Shown here in pieces: positions 6,548 through 7,553 of a DNA stretch of 7,553 nt. The DNA is from JALXCG01 sp026991065 [NCBI: Gemmatimonadota bacterium] (GTDB lineage: Bacteria > GCA-2686955), in the NCBI GenBank assembly GCA_026991065.1, contig JALXCG010000183.1:1-7553 (forward strand), written 5' to 3'. The notes beneath the pieces were generated by a model. That model saw nothing but the letters and a program-made list of their open reading frames with translations. It was not told the DNA's origin and searched no databases. Position numbers and translations under genes: made by a program. Each line of letters opens with the position of its first letter. Positions within the stretch are counted from its first letter, which is position 1.

Positions 6548-7553
6548 ATGGCAAGAAACCGAAACGGATGGTTGCTGGGCGGCGCGGCCGCGACCGTCAC
6601 CATCTTGGCCGGAGCGACGTCGCTATTGGCGGCGACCTCCGGTACCAGCAACATCAATCAGACAGCGAATCGAGACCAAGTCACGCTTGGCGCCAACAAC
6701 TGGGGTCTCGAAGTCACCAACTACGGGTCATTCGGCTTTGATGTTGAGGCATCAGACGCCGGTGGCGAATTCCCGCGCGGGTCGGGGCACTACATCCTCT
6801 TCGCCGGCGGTTTTCAGTTTGGAACACTGGTCAATGGGCAGCCACAGGTCAGCCAGGTGGAATTCGATTCAGAGTTCCAGCCCGGCAGCATCACCGGCGG
6901 CCCGGCACCGGTCGACCAACTCACCTCCAGTGATCCCATTGGAACTGTTCTCCTGGCTTCCGACAGCGATCCATCATTGCCGGCCGGCTGGCCGAGTGAT
7001 CTCCCGATTGTCGGAAACGCCGCCACCTACGCGGTATTCAACGACCTCGACCCCAGCCTCTCGTCAGATGTCGGCCAGGTTCCGCTGGGTATCGAGATCT
7101 CCCAACACTCTTTTGCTTTTGCCAAGCAGGGAGCCCAGGGAGATATCGTTTATCTGCGCTTCACCCTAACCAACAAGTCGGATCAAGACTACACCGACTC
7201 CTATGCCGAAGTCTGGTTTGATCCCGACAACGGCAGTGCCGGTAACGACCTGACCGGCTGTGATGTCGCCACATCGCTCGGCTATGTCTACAACGGTAGC
7301 GAAGAGGATCGGAATACAGCAATGGGCGCGGATTTCTTCCAGGGCCCAATCGTCGAAGATCCCGATGGCGTGGTCATTCAGCGTGGCTCGGTTACGTTCA
7401 ACAAAACCGATGACTACACATACATTGATGGCGATGTCGAAATCCCGGGACTTCGTGTCCTGGGCATGAGCGCCTTCTCTTTCTATATCAACGGTACCGA
7501 CCCCGACACCGATACGCACCGCTACAACCTCATGAGAGGACTGACCCGGGAAG
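6548..7553 (+). CDS. predicted secreted protein of unknown function (partial, 3' end beyond the window)
   Basis: The ATG at 6548 has a strong AAGGAG (6537-6542) 5 nt upstream and lies 30 bp after the receptor stop, so the two are probably co-transcribed. The frame is open to the window edge (335 codons plus one base). Residues 1-29 form a signal peptide (R-N-R, hydrophobic 9-29, LAA before TSGTS). No Cys follows it, so it is not a lipoprotein and not SusD-like. The mature part is Asp/Gly/Asn/Ser-rich, likely beta: NNWGLEVTNYGSFGF (50-64), YLRFTLTNKSDQDY (202-215), then WFDPDNGSAGNDLTGCD (223-239) and LGYVYNG (244-250), and HRYNLMRGL (324-332). The D-P-D...N-D-L...G-C-D...Y-N-G layout resembles a family of large exported proteins in FCB-type bacteria, some with C-terminal sorting or FlgD/Ig-like domains. 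That end lies outside the window. Only export is supported; the role is unknown, perhaps a surface partner of the receptor. Confidence 0.82.
   Translation, partial: MARNRNGWLLGGAAATVTILAGATSLLAATSGTSNINQTANRDQVTLGANNWGLEVTNYGSFGFDVEASDAGGEFPRGSGHYILFAGGFQFGTLVNGQPQVSQVEFDSEFQPGSITGGPAPVDQLTSSDPIGTVLLASDSDPSLPAGWPSDLPIVGNAATYAVFNDLDPSLSSDVGQVPLGIEISQHSFAFAKQGAQGDIVYLRFTLTNKSDQDYTDSYAEVWFDPDNGSAGNDLTGCDVATSLGYVYNGSEEDRNTAMGADFFQGPIVEDPDGVVIQRGSVTFNKTDDYTYIDGDVEIPGLRVLGMSAFSFYINGTDPDTDTHRYNLMRGLTRE

Noticed and set aside
6327-7169. A 280-codon plus-strand frame bridging the receptor end and the next gene
   Set aside because: It is a shifted shadow of both real genes, rich in Arg/Ser/Pro, and it would cross the receptor stop and the next ribosome site.

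Overview
This window is a moderately high-GC bacterial segment. It holds two divergent gene groups separated by a non-coding region of about 660 bp. The proteins require a Gram-negative (diderm) cell: a TonB-dependent outer-membrane receptor, a lipoprotein, and a periplasmic solute-binding protein. The receptor has a carboxypeptidase-regulatory-like N-terminal domain. It is followed by a secreted protein with a D-P-D...N-D-L...G-C-D...Y-N-G block of a kind I associate with FCB-group and neighbouring candidate phyla (Latescibacterota, Eisenbacteria, KSB1, Gemmatimonadota-like). That lineage is an inference; a deltaproteobacterial-type genome is the main alternative, because TatT-type TRAP operons are common there.

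Left half, minus strand, transcribed right to left: tatT (TPR lipoprotein), dctP (periplasmic binding protein), dctQ (small membrane subunit) and dctM (large membrane subunit, cut by the left edge). Gaps are 72 bp and 40 bp, and dctQ and dctM overlap by one base (TGATG). Together they form a complete tripartite TRAP transporter plus the accessory TatT component, which is thought to dock on the binding protein. The binding protein has Trp where the classic TRAP binding proteins have their carboxylate-binding Arg, so a simple dicarboxylate or sialate substrate is unlikely.

Middle, about 3064-3727: no gene is supported. It holds a plausible minus-strand promoter with a perfect TTGACA box, a weaker plus-strand promoter candidate, an 8-bp inverted repeat (GCAGGCTA / TAGCCTGC) that covers both proposed -10 boxes, and a long pyrimidine-rich leader with small hairpins just before the receptor gene.

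Right half, plus strand: a complete 929-residue TonB-dependent receptor. After 30 bp comes the 5' part (335 codons) of a secreted protein of unknown function that runs off the right edge.

A reasonable reading is a nutrient-uptake locus: the outer-membrane receptor (with the secreted protein) brings a ligand into the periplasm, and the TatT-type TRAP system carries it over the inner membrane. The divergent layout fits this but does not prove it. All gene families here are known. The least described parts are the ligand, the secreted partner, and the shared regulatory region.
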